Part shown: positions 46,981 to 59,366 of the stretch, in pieces
Numbering within the stretch: position 1 is the first letter of the stretch
How the letters are laid out: every line of letters begins with the position of its first letter
Assembly: GCA_029448655.1 (NCBI GenBank)
Contig: JACCLO010000003.1
Span: 3,596,001 to 3,660,000, forward strand
Direction: 5' to 3'
Source of the DNA: Wolfiporia cocos
Lineage: Eukaryota > Basidiomycota > Agaricomycetes > Polyporales > Phaeolaceae
Length of the DNA stretch: 64,000 bases
Made by a program: the position numbers and the translations under genes
Notes under the pieces: generated by a model
What the model was told of the DNA's origin: nothing
The model's database searches: none
The model's input: only the letters and a program-made list of their open reading frames with translations

Positions 46981-49900
46981 GGGACGCTGTGAAAGGCACA
47001 TGCACTATAAACGTACTTAGTCAGTCCTTGGCGCGGGCGGGGCCGCGCAGCGTCGGCGCGACAGATTGTGCGCTCCAACAGCCGGCGGGATGCTGGCCGG
47101 ATATCTGTATGTGGCCAATGTACGACTGCCCAAGAGACTGGCAGGCAATCTGTACTATGCGCACCTTTGAGAGTAGTCGCGGCGTAGGCAGCACCAGGTG
47201 GCGGGTGCCCGCTCCGTCCGCGAGACAGTGCCGCTGCACAATGATCTGAGCACCATTCGACTGCAGTCACTGATCGAGAGACTTTTTAACATGGCACCAT
47301 GGCGATCTCGGACCCGCGCGTGCCCTTCTCGCCGCTCCCCTCATCGCAGAACGCGAGGGCGAGACCAACCTGCACGCGCGCAGCGAACATATGCTCTCAG
47401 AGATGATCAAGATGGACCCACGCAGCCGACCTGCGCGGAGATTTGGCCAGAGGAATTGCAAGCCGCCCGCCGACGACGTGTCCATCTTGAGGGTCCGCTC
47501 CCCTGCGCCCTCATCCCGCCCGCCCGCCCGCCGGAGCAGGCGTTCAGTTCAGTCATGGTACAGCCCCGGAAGTGTGCCATAGTCAACAAAAGGGGGTCGC
47601 TGGCTGTGCCGCCATGCGCATCGAGGCGGCTACGGTCCCGCCAGAAGAGACTCCGCATGCTCGCTGCTTATGCTGTGAGCTGTGAGCTTCAAAGTAGTAC
47701 AAAACAAGAGCGCGTCAGTGCTCTCTGACGAGCATCGCCCATGCGCAAGCTGGAGACAGGTTTCTGGATAGATCCAAGGCGCCATACTTGCTTCATAGAT
47801 GGATGTGTTAGAGATGAGGGAGTATCCTCGCATTGGGCTCCGCGCCTTCGTTTGTCGACTTATATTTGAGAGGAGTTGGCTGGTGATGCGGGGAAGCGCC
47901 GTGCGCCACACTCGCGACAAGGCACGATCACGTCGCCTCTGTGTTCTCTGTCCGCCGCGCAGGCGATCCCCAGAGGGTAATGAGCACAGATATCAATGCA
48001 GATGCTATATTTCATACGAGAGGCCAACCTGCGCTGTTGCCCTTGCTAGACACATGGGACACCATACAAATGAACTGTGCACAAACCTCGAGGGTTGGCT
48101 GGCACACTCTGCGGCAGCAGCTCATGCTGGCGAGTGGCAACAAAGGAGACGATGATTTGTGGGAGATTTAATCGACGATGATGGCAGAATTTGAGCTTGG
48201 GGTATGGAGGGAATGTTTACAGGGCGGGAGAACATAACTGTGAGGGACAACTCAACTCCAGGTACCTGCCCGCTAATCTGTCTGGCTCCTTATCGGCTTC
48301 TGCTTGCGCATATCCTGGCGTTATTGCGTAGGTTCTGGGTGCGAACTAGTGTATCCGTGTGAACAGCTGCAGTTGTAACGATCGAGATCGCGGAAATCCG
48401 CACAGATCGACGGTGCGGACGCTTTATGATACAGCAAATGAACTCATTGCCTCGCACGATCTTGGATACACTGGAGTACAGAGGTATCGATAGAAATATT
48501 GACAACACCGATTGTAGTTGGTGAGCGCGGATCCCCAACAAGAGCTGGTTGTGAGCGACTGTGGCACTAGAACCTGGAGCGTTTATTAGGCACAAACCAT
48601 CCAACTGCAGTGTTTAAAGCTATTCGCGGACGACATCCATCGCGTCTTCCGGACGGGGTGCGATGATGCATCCAATCCTGCCGAGGATAGTCACATGAGA
48701 ATCGTGAGGCGAAGTGGCTGGATAAACATACTTGACGACATCCAGCTTGCTCCGGAACGCAGTTTGATAGGCTGTTCAAAATCTGGTTGCCGAATAGCTC
48801 GAAGGTTATGGAGAGTCTGCGAGCTAGGAACCGCTCGAACATGCGATACCCATAAACGAGTCAGTGAGATTTGATACGGCGGAAAGCGCATCAGGAGTGC
48901 ACCAGCTCTTGCCAGAGTGCGAGTTGATGCTACCTAGTGTAGACCATCCGCTTCCTATGCGTTCTCTATGGTCACACCGTCAAGTTGGCAGCACGAAAAT
49001 GGTGTCGGGGCATACGCACTCTCATGGCCGCTGGCGAACATGGCTACGTATTGAGCCTTCCCCTGCAAACTTCGTAGGACAAAGCCGCATCTTAACGCGA
49101 CTGTTCAGCAGAAATGGTGCAAGGTCTGTGAGATCTGGCTTGCCAAGGCTGGACGGCAACAGGGGTTGGAAAATTCAAGGGCTAGGAACTCGCTCTCTGA
49201 TTCGTATGTTCCTCGAGAGTTGGTGGCCACAGCAGCTGAGCCGGGTGCCTCGTAACGTTTTGATCTGGCCCGTTCAGTCCAAAAGAACGAAATGTCAACT
49301 CCTGCGTAATCTTTACGGGAACGTGTCACTAGGATAGTGTCGTGCTGAGAGCTGCGAGTCCCTTGGCAAGCGGAATGCACCGAACCATGTAAAATCGCGG
49401 AATCGACCACATTAAAAGCTGAAGACGTGCATTGGGGCCCTGTAATTCGCCAAAGTGGCCGAGGAGCGTCGAAGCCAGCTGTTGGCTTTGTCATCGCCCG
49501 AGAAAGGCAACGGATTAACCGACAGAACCCGTATCCGCTCGTCAATTCCACCCATAAATGCTGGCACAGATAGATTATGCGGATGAGATGGAGGCCACGG
49601 TGTAAATCGATTTCCGCTGGGTGCAGAGACCCCGAAAGGAATCCCGAAGACGAATTGAGCGACCCCTCAAAGGAAGTGGCCGGTGCGCGACGTGATCGGC
49701 GTGACCAGCGACGTTTAGGGGTTGTCTTCGCCTTCCTCGCTCAATTTGTTCCGAACGGTCGCTGCTGCTCCTTCTTCACCAATACTCACTCGGGGTACCT
49801 GCCTTGGATTGGTGCACTTTTGGGAGACCTAAAATGAATGGTTGACACCTGCTCAAATCCCTTGGAGGTTGCTGCCGAGGCGAAGAAACTGTGCTGCTTT

Positions 49901-50195
49901 CGCACTGGGAATCTGAGGGTTCTCACCACAAACGCTCCGCTTTTTTACATTTGGGTTCTTGGATGCTTCGTCAACCGCGGAAATTATCAAACTTTGATGG
50001 TCTTCTCGCTTGAAGTTCGAACTTTTTGAAGGGTTCACGCACAGGCTTCATGCTGGTGAAATCGAACATGGTTAACATTGCTCGTAACACAAAACACTTA
50101 TCGAACAAGCGGATAAGCTGCTCGTGACAAGCCTAGCAGATCCCACGAGTGTACTAGTTGAGTACAATCCTAGGCGAAAGGACATTGCCTCTCCA
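46981..50195. other. Long stretch without recognised gene
   Basis: 47000-47700 is GC-rich with Arg/Ala-rich chance ORFs; 47800-49560 is mixed. ORFs of up to 176 codons occur (47198-47728, 48864-49337), but none shows a motif, conserved frame or intron pattern that I can support. Around 49860-50040 there is a plus/minus ORF pair, also unrecognised. There is no clear transposon end. Confidence 0.4.
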
Positions 50196-51663
50196 TGGTT
50201 GCGGTCGCCGCGCGCACTGTGCTCGTGCTTCGCGTAGGTACAGCGGGGGAACACACACAGCTGATAGTATGTCTTCATCTTGTCATCTCTTGCGCGGCCA
50301 TCAACCGATATCGTCGTTGCATACACGCTTCATTCACAAGGGGAGACTGGCACTCTGCTTCTTTACTCTTTGACGATGCTTGACGGCGTTCGGGCAGACT
50401 TGAATCACAGCATTGACATTCGCTTTTTGATGCACGCAGAACGAGATTCGGTGGATGGTAGAATTTTTCAAGATGGGCTGACTCACTTTGCGCTGCGCCT
50501 TATCTGTCGCGCCGTGTCACGGATGTGACCCGACCCCCGACGTCACGTCACATTCTGCGCGATGCCGCCTGCCGTACGGAATGCTAGAGGCAGTATCGTC
50601 CCGCAGATGGGAGACCTATGCGGCTGATAGATGAGCTGAGGGGTGCGGGTGTGCTCACCTCCAAAGCGGCTACTACATCTTCACCAGACGTGGAGCTGTC
50701 TGGATTGTGGTGAAGGCGGAGTGGACGCCGGCCTCAGGGAGCGCGTTTGGGACACCCAGCGCGTTTGGAGGCAATGGCTGTGAATTTCCCTGAACATAAT
50801 GATCGGCCCACGGTTTTGAGCAAGCTCTCAGCGTGGCTGATCCGCGAAAGAGTTCCCAAAGCCTATGTCACGCAAGGGCGACGCTCGCACCTGAGACTGC
50901 CCCCTGCCCGTCTGCAACGTCTCCCAGGCGATCCTGTTGATCGTATATTTCCAGTCTCTGGTCTATGCCTTGTATGCTGCTACGCGTCGTGGTTTTAGGG
51001 TGCCAGGGCAGATAGCGCGGACAGACAAGCAGTCGCGGAAGCAAGACCTATCGAGGGCGTGTTGACGCGTTTCCAGCCCACCAGCTAGATGTAGCCCACT
51101 CCCAGTACAATGATTGATGCTCTACATCACCGCCACTCGTGCTGCGAGTTGTCGAAGAGGGACAGTGAGATAGGCGCACAGTGCAAAGTCAGGAACGCGG
51201 AAGCAAAGTCTGACGGAAGCTTTTTGTCGATAGCGGTGCATGAGTGTTATCTCTGCGCTGTTGTGCTGATGTGCGGTCGAACTGACATTTCGAGCCGCAT
51301 TATAGGTCCCATAGATATTGGATGGTCCAGGGAGATCTTTCGGGGAACAGCGATCACGAAAGCAGACTCTGTCTGACCGCTCGCAATGCGGGGACAATCT
51401 GGCGCGCGCGGTGACTTGACGCGTCTGTCTAGAATCGGTATATTCCAGACACCTGACGCGACTCATTCAAACCAGATTTACGAAAAGAATGGTTCCCGTG
51501 GCGCAGCACAATGCTGGCTCTCGCTTAAAAAACGAACATCGCATCTCTTCCCACCCACCATCCACCCACCACCCGCCCACCATCTCCCCAGCTTTTGCTG
51601 CCCGCCACACGCCATTCATCTCCTTGCGTGCGATTGCGAATCTTTCATCCATAGCGGTCGAAA

Positions 51664-52268
51664 ATGCGCGGCACTCTTGAGCCTGCTTACCCGTCTTTCG
51701 CCCACGTCCTCTCATGCGTGGACAACGACACGTGTCGCTCGCCATCGCATCGAGAGAGCTATCGCCGTCGCTATCATCCCTATTCCTCAAAGTCCCGACG
51801 CCAGCCCGGCAACGACCCAATGGTATGCTCTTCTGCAGTGTGAAACAATGTACTATTCACCTACCAACGCGTTTTTGATTACTGCGGATTAGAACACCGT
51901 AGACCGTCGTTACGACGATGCGCTCAGAATCGCCACGGTACTTCTGGCTTACACGGTGAGTGCTCTTACGGTCCAAAACATCCACGTCCTTTCTCAAATC
52001 TCATCTGAAACAGCCCAACGCGGTAGCCAACCACGAAGCTCGAGATGTAGAAGATATGGACGGTGTTCGTTACCCTACAGACAGGCCCATGAGGCGCCAT
52101 AAGTTCTCAGGCCTTATCGTCGTGAGCTGAATGACTTCGGTCGCGTGCTTGTGCTGATTTTATCCCCACCAATTCCAGGACCTCGCTCTCGCGGCGCGGC
52201 GTCGAATAGCTCGGATGGGCACACTCCAAAAGTGGACCTTTCCCGCTAGATTCGAATTGTCCAGCTAG
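51664..52268 (+). CDS. Small four-exon hypothetical protein, 139 aa (copy B)
   Basis: Paralogue of the gene at 1450-2054, not recognised. Exons 51664-51822, 51893-51955, 52014-52121 and 52179-52268, with GT-AG introns of the same length as copy A and no frame change. Protein differences from copy A: Ile to Leu near residue 16, His to Arg and Glu to Asp in exon 2, Ala to Val, His to Tyr, Lys to Met and Thr to Ile. Intron 3 has a replaced stretch before its acceptor yet keeps CAG. The C-rich leader is shorter than in copy A. That both copies remain open suggests that coding function persisted after duplication, at least for some time. Confidence 0.6.
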
Positions 52269-52981
52269 ACTTTCGACCATCCACCATCGCTGTGCTCGAT
52301 CTGCAAAGCGCGCCTTTTGTCTTGTAAATAATCAATGGGCAGACTGGGCTTGTGCTACCGCTGTCGCCGTTGTTGTCGCATCTAGTCAATTTCTTGCTTA
52401 CTTTGTTGTTTTCTCGCTCGTGTTGTGATCTCGCTCTCGGTGCCTCTATATTAGGTGGTCTTGTGTAATCTGTAGTCCAGCTGTACTATACACATTGTAA
52501 TTGTTGTATCACCATAGATTGTATACATCTCGTGTCTGGAGACTCGATAGCTCGTGACTTGCACTTCTTGTGATTAATACTGACACACGAGAGGCACATA
52601 GTGAGTGTCAGCGGATTCTCTTTCCCTCGTTGACATTCTCTCGTTCACCACAGAGGCGAAGCACATAAAGAAACCTTAGAGAGTATCCAGCTGCCGTAAA
52701 GCACTCAGACGTTGCTGACTCACCAGCGGTCGGATAAATTCTCAGCATGTCGTGTGAAGCTTGCGACCGGCGGTGTTCTTGATGAGGCGTGTACGAATGT
52801 CACATAGTACTCTCTATGAACGTATACGGAGATACTGCTTTGCCCGACAAGTTTGCCGAGGTTGAGATAGAGCGTAGATATTCTCGTACAGTATCTAGAA
52901 TTACCAATCAAGTCTCGACAACCGAACTATTGCGACAGCTCGTAGATGCCATTTCCCACTGAGAAGCCCCTTGTGGGACGT
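52269..52981. other. Duplicated sequence, no gene
   Basis: Counterpart of about 2055-2780. The first 300 bp are well conserved, probably 3' UTR of the small gene. From 52840 on there is about 110 bp not found in copy A. Confidence 0.5.
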
Positions 52982-53757
52982 TGTGGAGGTGAACTACGCC
53001 GCACAGCCAATTCGTCGCTTTTCTTACTATTATGGTATATCTTCTATTTTATTTGTACTATGCTGTCATACTCCCACCGACTCTACCAGTGCGCGAGCCA
53101 TATCTTGCGGGCATGTTAGACTGACGCGACGTAGAACCGCTTGGCGATCCAGACCGACGTTTCCGCGCTCGAGGGCGGCGAGATGCGCAAGTAAATAGGA
53201 CGCGGTTTGTGATCAGCCAATCGCGTTCGAGCATCAATTGCGCGTCAGGCTGACATGTCTTAGAGTATGGCGGACGTGTCTGTGCCGATGACGCGGCCCG
53301 CAGCTCGCTTATACTATTATGGCAAATCCTTTAGTACTCAATTAGGTATCTCTTCCACTTCCTTTCGTTACAGTTTTTGTCCTGTCACTTTTCGATCGGC
53401 TCTCGAATTCTGGCACCATGTAACATATAGACTGAGCCTCCGACACACTGTAAATCCATCTCTCTTCCCGCGCTTTTCGTACTAGCTTGACTCTGAGACT
53501 TGGCGAGGCGACGCCATCCCCTCAGGCCTCAAGAGTAGCCGAACGTTTAGCGCGAGCAGAAGGTCACTCGTAAGCACGATTAGTCGTTTAGTTTTACTTC
53601 GTCTATCTACGTCTATCCGTTACGCGATTGCTCGCATCGTCGCAGCCATCGTATTTTTGTGTTGGGTTTGTTCGCATTCCCGCACGCATCCTTCCGGTCT
53701 CTCGTGCATATAGTCAGCGACCTGCTTTCTACCGCATCTCCGCACTACCCTTCCACA
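52982..53757. mobile_element. Insertion specific to copy B, unclassified
   Basis: About 776 bp absent from copy A at about 2785. The ends TGTGGAGG and CCTTCCACA are imperfect inverted, and the inverted match continues outward (GTGGGACGTTGTGGAGG against CCTTCCACAAGGTCCCAC). It contains two similar stretches with ACTATTATGG (53025 and 53311). No ORF or target duplication is convincing; it could be a decayed solo LTR or a MITE. Confidence 0.4.
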
Positions 53758-54770
53758 AGGTCCCACGCGAAAGGATTCACACACTCTAGTCTGAGCACTA
53801 TAACATTCGTGTCGCATCTGCGACATTGTACGCGCCAATCAATCTCCCTGGTGTCAGTGAGATGCGTCGTATACGTTTACGAGCAACATCACTGTAGTGA
53901 AACATGCATAACATGACTGCGTACTTGCAGAATAAGATCTTTCGCCATCATTTTCCTTTGTATCTGATGGCGTAACTCACCATGTATACCAATGGTCAGA
54001 TTCTACGAGCCATTGAATTTATCTGCCTGAAAGCGATGCCGGGACGTTGATTCGTCATATAGTACCTATATACAAAACCAAGACTACACCAAATTAGTGT
54101 ATTCAAAATAGCTGACCACGAACATACGTGGGGTCGAACCTCTCAGCACTGACTTCCAGGTAGCTCCAAAGTCTGAGAATAGCGGCGCCAGTCACAGCAG
54201 TTATGTTACTTGGCACTGTGGTGCGCGGTTTACGCGCACCAACACGACCCACGGCATCAATGGCTCTGATATTGTCAGTCACTTCTGCTTAGAGCACTTT
54301 CAACGACTGTGCTGATATACCCGTCGTACTGACCAAGGTCTACAGCGGCCAAATAATCCTCTGGCCGTTTATCGACACTCCCAACGCTCCAGATTCCTCA
54401 CTTGATGACACCATATACACGGCTCACAGTGCCATAATTGTTGCTATGTTCGACAACAGGTGCCTGCGTGTCCCAGTACACATGGATGGAAAATAATCCT
54501 GCCCAGTCTCAGCCATCATTCATTCAAATCCAGCAAAGCTAAGAATCAGGGTCGCGTCAGTAGCGGGCTAGACTCGATCTAGGCTATGGAATCATGTCGC
54601 TCTGAGCGTCCTAAGTTCTTCCCACATCGTTCGGCCAATGTGCGCAGATAGGATGGACGATATGATGATGCAGCGCAAGTACGGTGCACATCTGTACGAT
54701 ACGATTCGACTCAGCGTCACGACTATGAGGATACATCACGTGTGCGTGACGGCTCGCGCTTGGACATTCA

Positions 54771-55654
54771 TGGGGAGGCAACTGCAGGGGGCCGGCAATT
54801 CCCGCTTGACCAAGCGCCGCTGTCAGATGCCGGACATGCCTTCAGCGGCATCAGTTTGGCGCGCAGAATGTTGCAATGCACCATGGTATATGACTGATAG
54901 CTCATTGTGTGAAAAGATTGAAGGTATGCTATGGCGGAGAAATTTTCTTAGATTACGAAAAAATTTTTGGGAACAGATTCTTGATGAATAATTTCACCCT
55001 TGAGATCTCAGGTGCAAGCAAGCTATCCGGAGAGAGCGAGGCAGCTTTAGAGAAATCTGTTCCCAACAATTTATCAGAAACACATTGAGAGAATTTCTGA
55101 GAGTGTCAATAGATGCTGTAGAAGTATGTGCACAGTGGGATCAGAATTTAAAGGTCTGGACTTACATTAAGCTAAAATGCTAATTGCTGGTGATTGAGTA
55201 GATTCTACCATGTAGTAGACATCTAAAGTTGGAATATATGGGTATATCTCTGTGAGTTCAGTGTTTCACAGTAAAAGCTCCATAGTTGAGCAATGTATGA
55301 ATTGTTTTGTGCACAGCGCAGTGATCTGGCCTGCCTGCCTCATTGGGATAAGAACCAAATGCTCCAATCGCGACGCGACGCGACGCGCTGCAGGGCTCGC
55401 ATCCTGGCTGTTTTGTGTTAGACAGCGCATTTATGTATTTACCCACGTAGCAAAATACACAGAGTACTATAATAGCATCTGTACTGTAAAGTATCACTCT
55501 AGCTGCATCCATCGACAAGGCCGATACCAGTGGCGATGGCAGAGCGATCGCGATATTGGCGCCCGAGTGGCCGCTTTAGGGAAAACAATCAAAATCCGAT
55601 GACACTGAGATCAGCGCCCGTGGACAAGTTTCTAGGCGGGGTTGCTCGTCCCCA
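54771..55654. mobile_element. Possible solo LTR in copy B
   Basis: An 884-bp insertion with ends TGGGGA and TCCCCA and a perfect 5-bp duplication ATTCA (54766-54770, 55655-55659); copy A shows the single site GGCCATTCAAGTCC near 7196. TG...CA ends plus a 5-bp duplication fit a solo LTR, but neither internal part nor TATA/R structure was identified, so a DNA element cannot be ruled out. It contains a (GCGAC)4 run near 55373. It is unrelated to the 373-bp LTRs in this window. Confidence 0.5.
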
Positions 55655-55659
55655 ATTCA

Positions 55660-57147
55660 AGTCCACAGACTTGACGGCGTCAATACGCTGAGGCGTGCCA
55701 CTATGCAGGATCAGCTGAGCATACCTGCTCGCACCAACGCATACGTGATTGACTCGAGATTACAGCCGTTTCCGGGCCAGATCTGGGCAATCACACTTTG
55801 CTGATGAAGCATTCTTGTAAGCGAGAACGATAGCTGTTTTGATCAACATGACACCCGTTTTTAAAATGATCTAGCGTCCGAGTGTGAGCTTCAGAGCGGA
55901 GGTAATAGCCGCTATAGCCGGGTCCGGCATCGAAAATGATTGCCTGTCTCTACTCAGCATAACGATGGCATGGGCGTTGATCATCCTTATTTGACACGGT
56001 TGCATCAAATACGAGGGCCAATTACGCTGAGATGAGCAACAGTCGACAGGAACGAGATCGCTCTCATAATTACAATGACTTTGCCTTGCGGCAGCCTCGG
56101 CAGATGCCGATATAGAGCTCGAACGGTCTAAAATAGATAGGGTCTACTGATACGCGAACACATATTCAGATCACATATGTACAACACAAAGCCGGAATTC
56201 TGACTGGATAAGAGAAGGTGTTCGTGCAGTGTTATGCAGGTATTATTCAGTGCGTTAAAGGAAGTATTGGTGGTCACGATGGGGATGGTCAGGGGTGGCG
56301 GCTATGTAAGTGGCTATTCTGCTATGATTGGTCTCATCTAGAGCGTCGGCAATTATCGATGTCATCTCGGATCAATGGTATGTCGGCTGAAAGCAATAAC
56401 TAACGTTGCAAAAACGTCTATCGATCTGAAGTTCTCTGCATTCAACAGCAGGATTGCTATTACATATGTTAGGGTAGTTGTTGTTAAATATCAATGGTGC
56501 AGAGGTGATGTGCATATGTGAGAGGTCAAGCCCGTTGTAGATGAGTGCTGCGTGATTATTTTAGGCTCCAATTGACTTTAGCGGTGATCAGTTACTTTCG
56601 GATGCGGAGATGAAGGATATCCTCCGCTCATGAGAGGCGTCGATCGGACATCGTGCTGTACATAAGTCCTTCAGGAATGCTCGCATCAACAAGTTTTTTT
56701 CATGCTGTACCAGTTAACGAGAATTCGAGGCTCAGATTTCTGACATTCTATGGATGCGCGCGGATGTTGCATGGTTACTGAACCAATTGGAAGCGAGCAT
56801 GCCGCGGATATACAGCTGACGTCGAGACAGAGGTAATGAGGTAATGCTGCGCATTCATACGACGGAAGTAAATCCCATGTCTGAAAATATTACCGGCATC
56901 ATTTTAGCTATGCTTGAGATCACCATTCAACGGCGTTTTCGGCATGGTGAGGTCATGTGCGAGTGTTCGGAGTTTAATGTTGCGCAATGCACCCGTCCTT
57001 GCACGGAGGACAACGTCTTGGGTAGACTTGGGACAGTCCAATCCCATCGGAAAAACGCGAACTCTCATATCTAGTCCGCTAACTATTGCAAATAGCAGCT
57101 CAGTAGATATATGTAGATACGAGCAGATACTATGTGCGGGGTACTTG
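55660..57147. other. End of copy B, no recognised gene
   Basis: Counterpart of 7200-7600 and 9430-10600, with many indels. Nothing recognised. Confidence 0.5.
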
Positions 57148-57350
57148 CAGGATCAATGAGGACCGAAATATATTTTGTAGGATCAATGAGGACTGAAATA
57201 CTATTTGCAGGATCAATGAGGACCGACATGTTATTGGCAGGATCAATGAGGACCAGCATGTTAGTTGCAGGATCAAAGAGGACTGAAATAATATTTGCAG
57301 GACCAAAGAGGACAGATCTATTATTTGCAGGATTAACAAGGACAGGCATC
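57148..57350. repeat. 30-bp minisatellite, about 7 units
   Basis: Units such as GGATCAATGAGGACTGAAAT followed by 10 variable bases ending TTGCA repeat about seven times, degrading rightward. As 30 is a multiple of 3, the minus strand is open through the array (decapeptide like VLIDPANNMS), but this is probably a by-product. It lies just outside the right edge of duplication copy B. Confidence 0.85.
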
Positions 57351-58450
57351 TGGGGGTGAGGCGGCTCTCATCCGATTTAGTAAGCCCCTTACTTGATCGG
57401 GCAACACCTTTCATCATACTTCGTAGTCTGTCATATTTTCAGTCGGCTCTTGAATCTTGTCACTAGTACCATAAAGGCTAGCTCTTGTCACTGTCAATGC
57501 GCTCAAACTTCTCTCTCCTCAATCTGTTGCTCTCTCGTCGCTCGACTACCTAGGCGCAGTCTGTCACCTGCATGTATCCAAGTTGATGCATCCGCCACTC
57601 TCTCCCTGGTCTCTCATTCTCCTTCGCCTCTCGGCACCATGCATTGTGGTCTTTACCTGTGACCCTGCATGCTCGCTGCACACAGAGTATGTCTTTCTTT
57701 TCTCCCTCTGCATACCTTACTAAACCCTACTGCCATAACCTTATGGGAATGCTTGCCATGACAGGCACAAAACGCTGGACAGCACCCGCTGCTCCATTCC
57801 CTTGGGTACTCATTGCCCTCACTCCTGGATATCTGGTGCATTGACTCATACTCTCCTCCTCCTTGTGTGCATATATGCGCTTTTCTGCTCAGCAACATCA
57901 ATTCTTAAATGTGCCTAAGCCCCCCATGATCGTCGTGACCAGTCATGACTTCCTTGACAGATGTCGTGCATACCACCTACTTATCTCCCGCCTTATGGTC
58001 TGATTCCTCCCGCAGTACACCCATCTTCGGGCCTCCTCCACCTTTCGTTCGTGGCACATGTCGTGACTGCGTTCATGTGTGTCCTTCCCTTCCTGCTTGT
58101 AGTAATTCATGGCTGACATGCTGCATATGGTGATAGTGAACGCTGCACATAGGACATGCTCATGGTAGTGGCAGCACATGGCATCCACACCATGCCCGTG
58201 GCGTACGTTCATGTTGATACTAAGAGGTTGCCGCCGTGCGCGCTGCGGGTGGGAGCGGAGGTCAGAGACTACTGCTCTGTGTTGAATCTTTCGTTGTCCC
58301 TTCTGTCAGTAGCCAGCTCTGCTAACATGAATAAAACTTTTATTGGCACTGCACTGTGTGTATTATGTAATATATTTTAAGAGCTGCATTTTTGGAACCG
58401 GTACCCTAGAGCGGTGCTCCTGCCATGCCGCTGCCAAGGGGACCACTATT
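57351..58450. other. Pyrimidine-rich sequence without recognised gene
   Basis: 57440-58130 is C/T-rich on the plus strand with many short ORFs. No motif recognised. Confidence 0.4.
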
Positions 58451-58555
58451 GTGCGGTCCTCGCAGTAGCAAAGGGCCTCAGGTGAGGTCCTCGCAATAGC
58501 GAAGGCCCTCAGGTGAGGTCCTCGCAATAGCATGGGCCTCAGGTGAGGTCCTTGC
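58451..58555. repeat. 31-bp minisatellite, 3.5 units
   Basis: Units GTGAGGTCCTCGCAATAGC followed by variable bases and GCCTCAG recur at 30-31 bp spacing. Confidence 0.85.
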
Positions 58556-58705
58556 AGGAACCCGTCCCCTGGGTGCTTGCTATTGTGAGGACCTGCTACT
58601 ATAAGGGGGTTATATATGAGTATACCGGTCCGGCTACAGTTACAGGACCTGCATGGTATATCTACATAGATACGAGTAGATCTACGGTCTCGCACTTTGC
58701 TGATG

Positions 58706-58866
58706 TAGCTACCGTAGTCCTTATCTGGTTACATAGCTGCCCACTACTGTTTTACCACCTTTCCGTTTCGCCCCGCACGTTTTGCTGGCACCGTAGATTA
58801 CTTATACCACTGCCTGCATCCGCTGACCCTCAGTCTTGCACTCTTGCCTGAGTGCACCGTACTGAG
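58706..58866 (+). repeat. Dispersed repeat, inverse of 46739-46980
   Basis: See the partner copy; this one lacks the internal duplication and may be closer to the original. It ends CCGTACTGAGGG. Function unknown. Confidence 0.65.
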
Positions 58867-58989
58867 GGTAAGCACAAGAGCCCATTCAGTCACCATACCT
58901 GGAACAGCCGGTCAACCAATGGGTACAATGGGCTTGTACACTGGTAGAGCCAACATCAGCCGATGAATCCCTCATTGCCTGCACATCCA

Positions 58990-59229
58990 GTCAGCCCACC
59001 AGATTCTTGTAGCTGGAACATGGGAGTGGGCTGATGGGGGGTCATGGTGCCCATGCTTCTGTGAGCCCCAGTCGGCCCACCAGCCAAATTTCCATGTACC
59101 TGAAACACTGGGTGGGCCGACAGGGGGTCGCGGTGCCCATGTTTTCGTGAGCCCCAGTTGGCCCACCAACCAGAAATCTATGTACCTGGAACATGGGGTG
59201 GGCTGACGGGAGGTCACGGTCCCATAGCT
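58990..59229. repeat. About 85-bp tandem repeat, 2.8 units, each with a hairpin
   Basis: Each unit begins GTCGGCCCACCA and contains the inverse GGTGGGCCGAC about 45 bp later, so every unit can form a stem of about 10 bp. Unit starts are near 58990, 59071 and 59157; the last is cut short. Confidence 0.8.
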
Positions 59230-59366
59230 TGTGGTAAGGGTCATAATAAGGATCACAGTAAGCATGCATATCTTGCAGTCATAGTCACAGTAAAGGGCAC
59301 ATAGATTGCACCAAGCTTTCAATAAGCATCTATAGCTCATTGCAAGGCCTAGGGTGGCTTGTACAT

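Larger units (their letters stand above)
50196..57060 (+). repeat. Segmental duplication, copy B
   Basis: Direct-orientation partner of 1-10610. The match starts near GCGGTCGCCGCGCGCACTGT (50200) and ends near GACAGTCCAATCCCATC (57045), opposite about 10590 in copy A. Copy B lacks the three DNA elements of copy A and has its own insertions at about 52982-53757 and 54771-55654. Confidence 0.9.

Noticed and set aside
47198..47728. A 176-codon plus-strand ORF in GC-rich DNA.
   Set aside because: Arg/Ala/Pro-rich composition, overlaps in other frames and absence of motifs fit chance in GC-rich sequence.
49577..50029. Adjacent plus-strand ORFs of 86 and 63 codons as one interrupted gene.
   Set aside because: No shared motif, no plausible splice sites joining them, and an overlapping antisense ORF is equally long.
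57148..57350. The minisatellite as a CRISPR-like array.
   Set aside because: The units are contiguous, degenerate tandem copies without spacers, in a eukaryotic genome.
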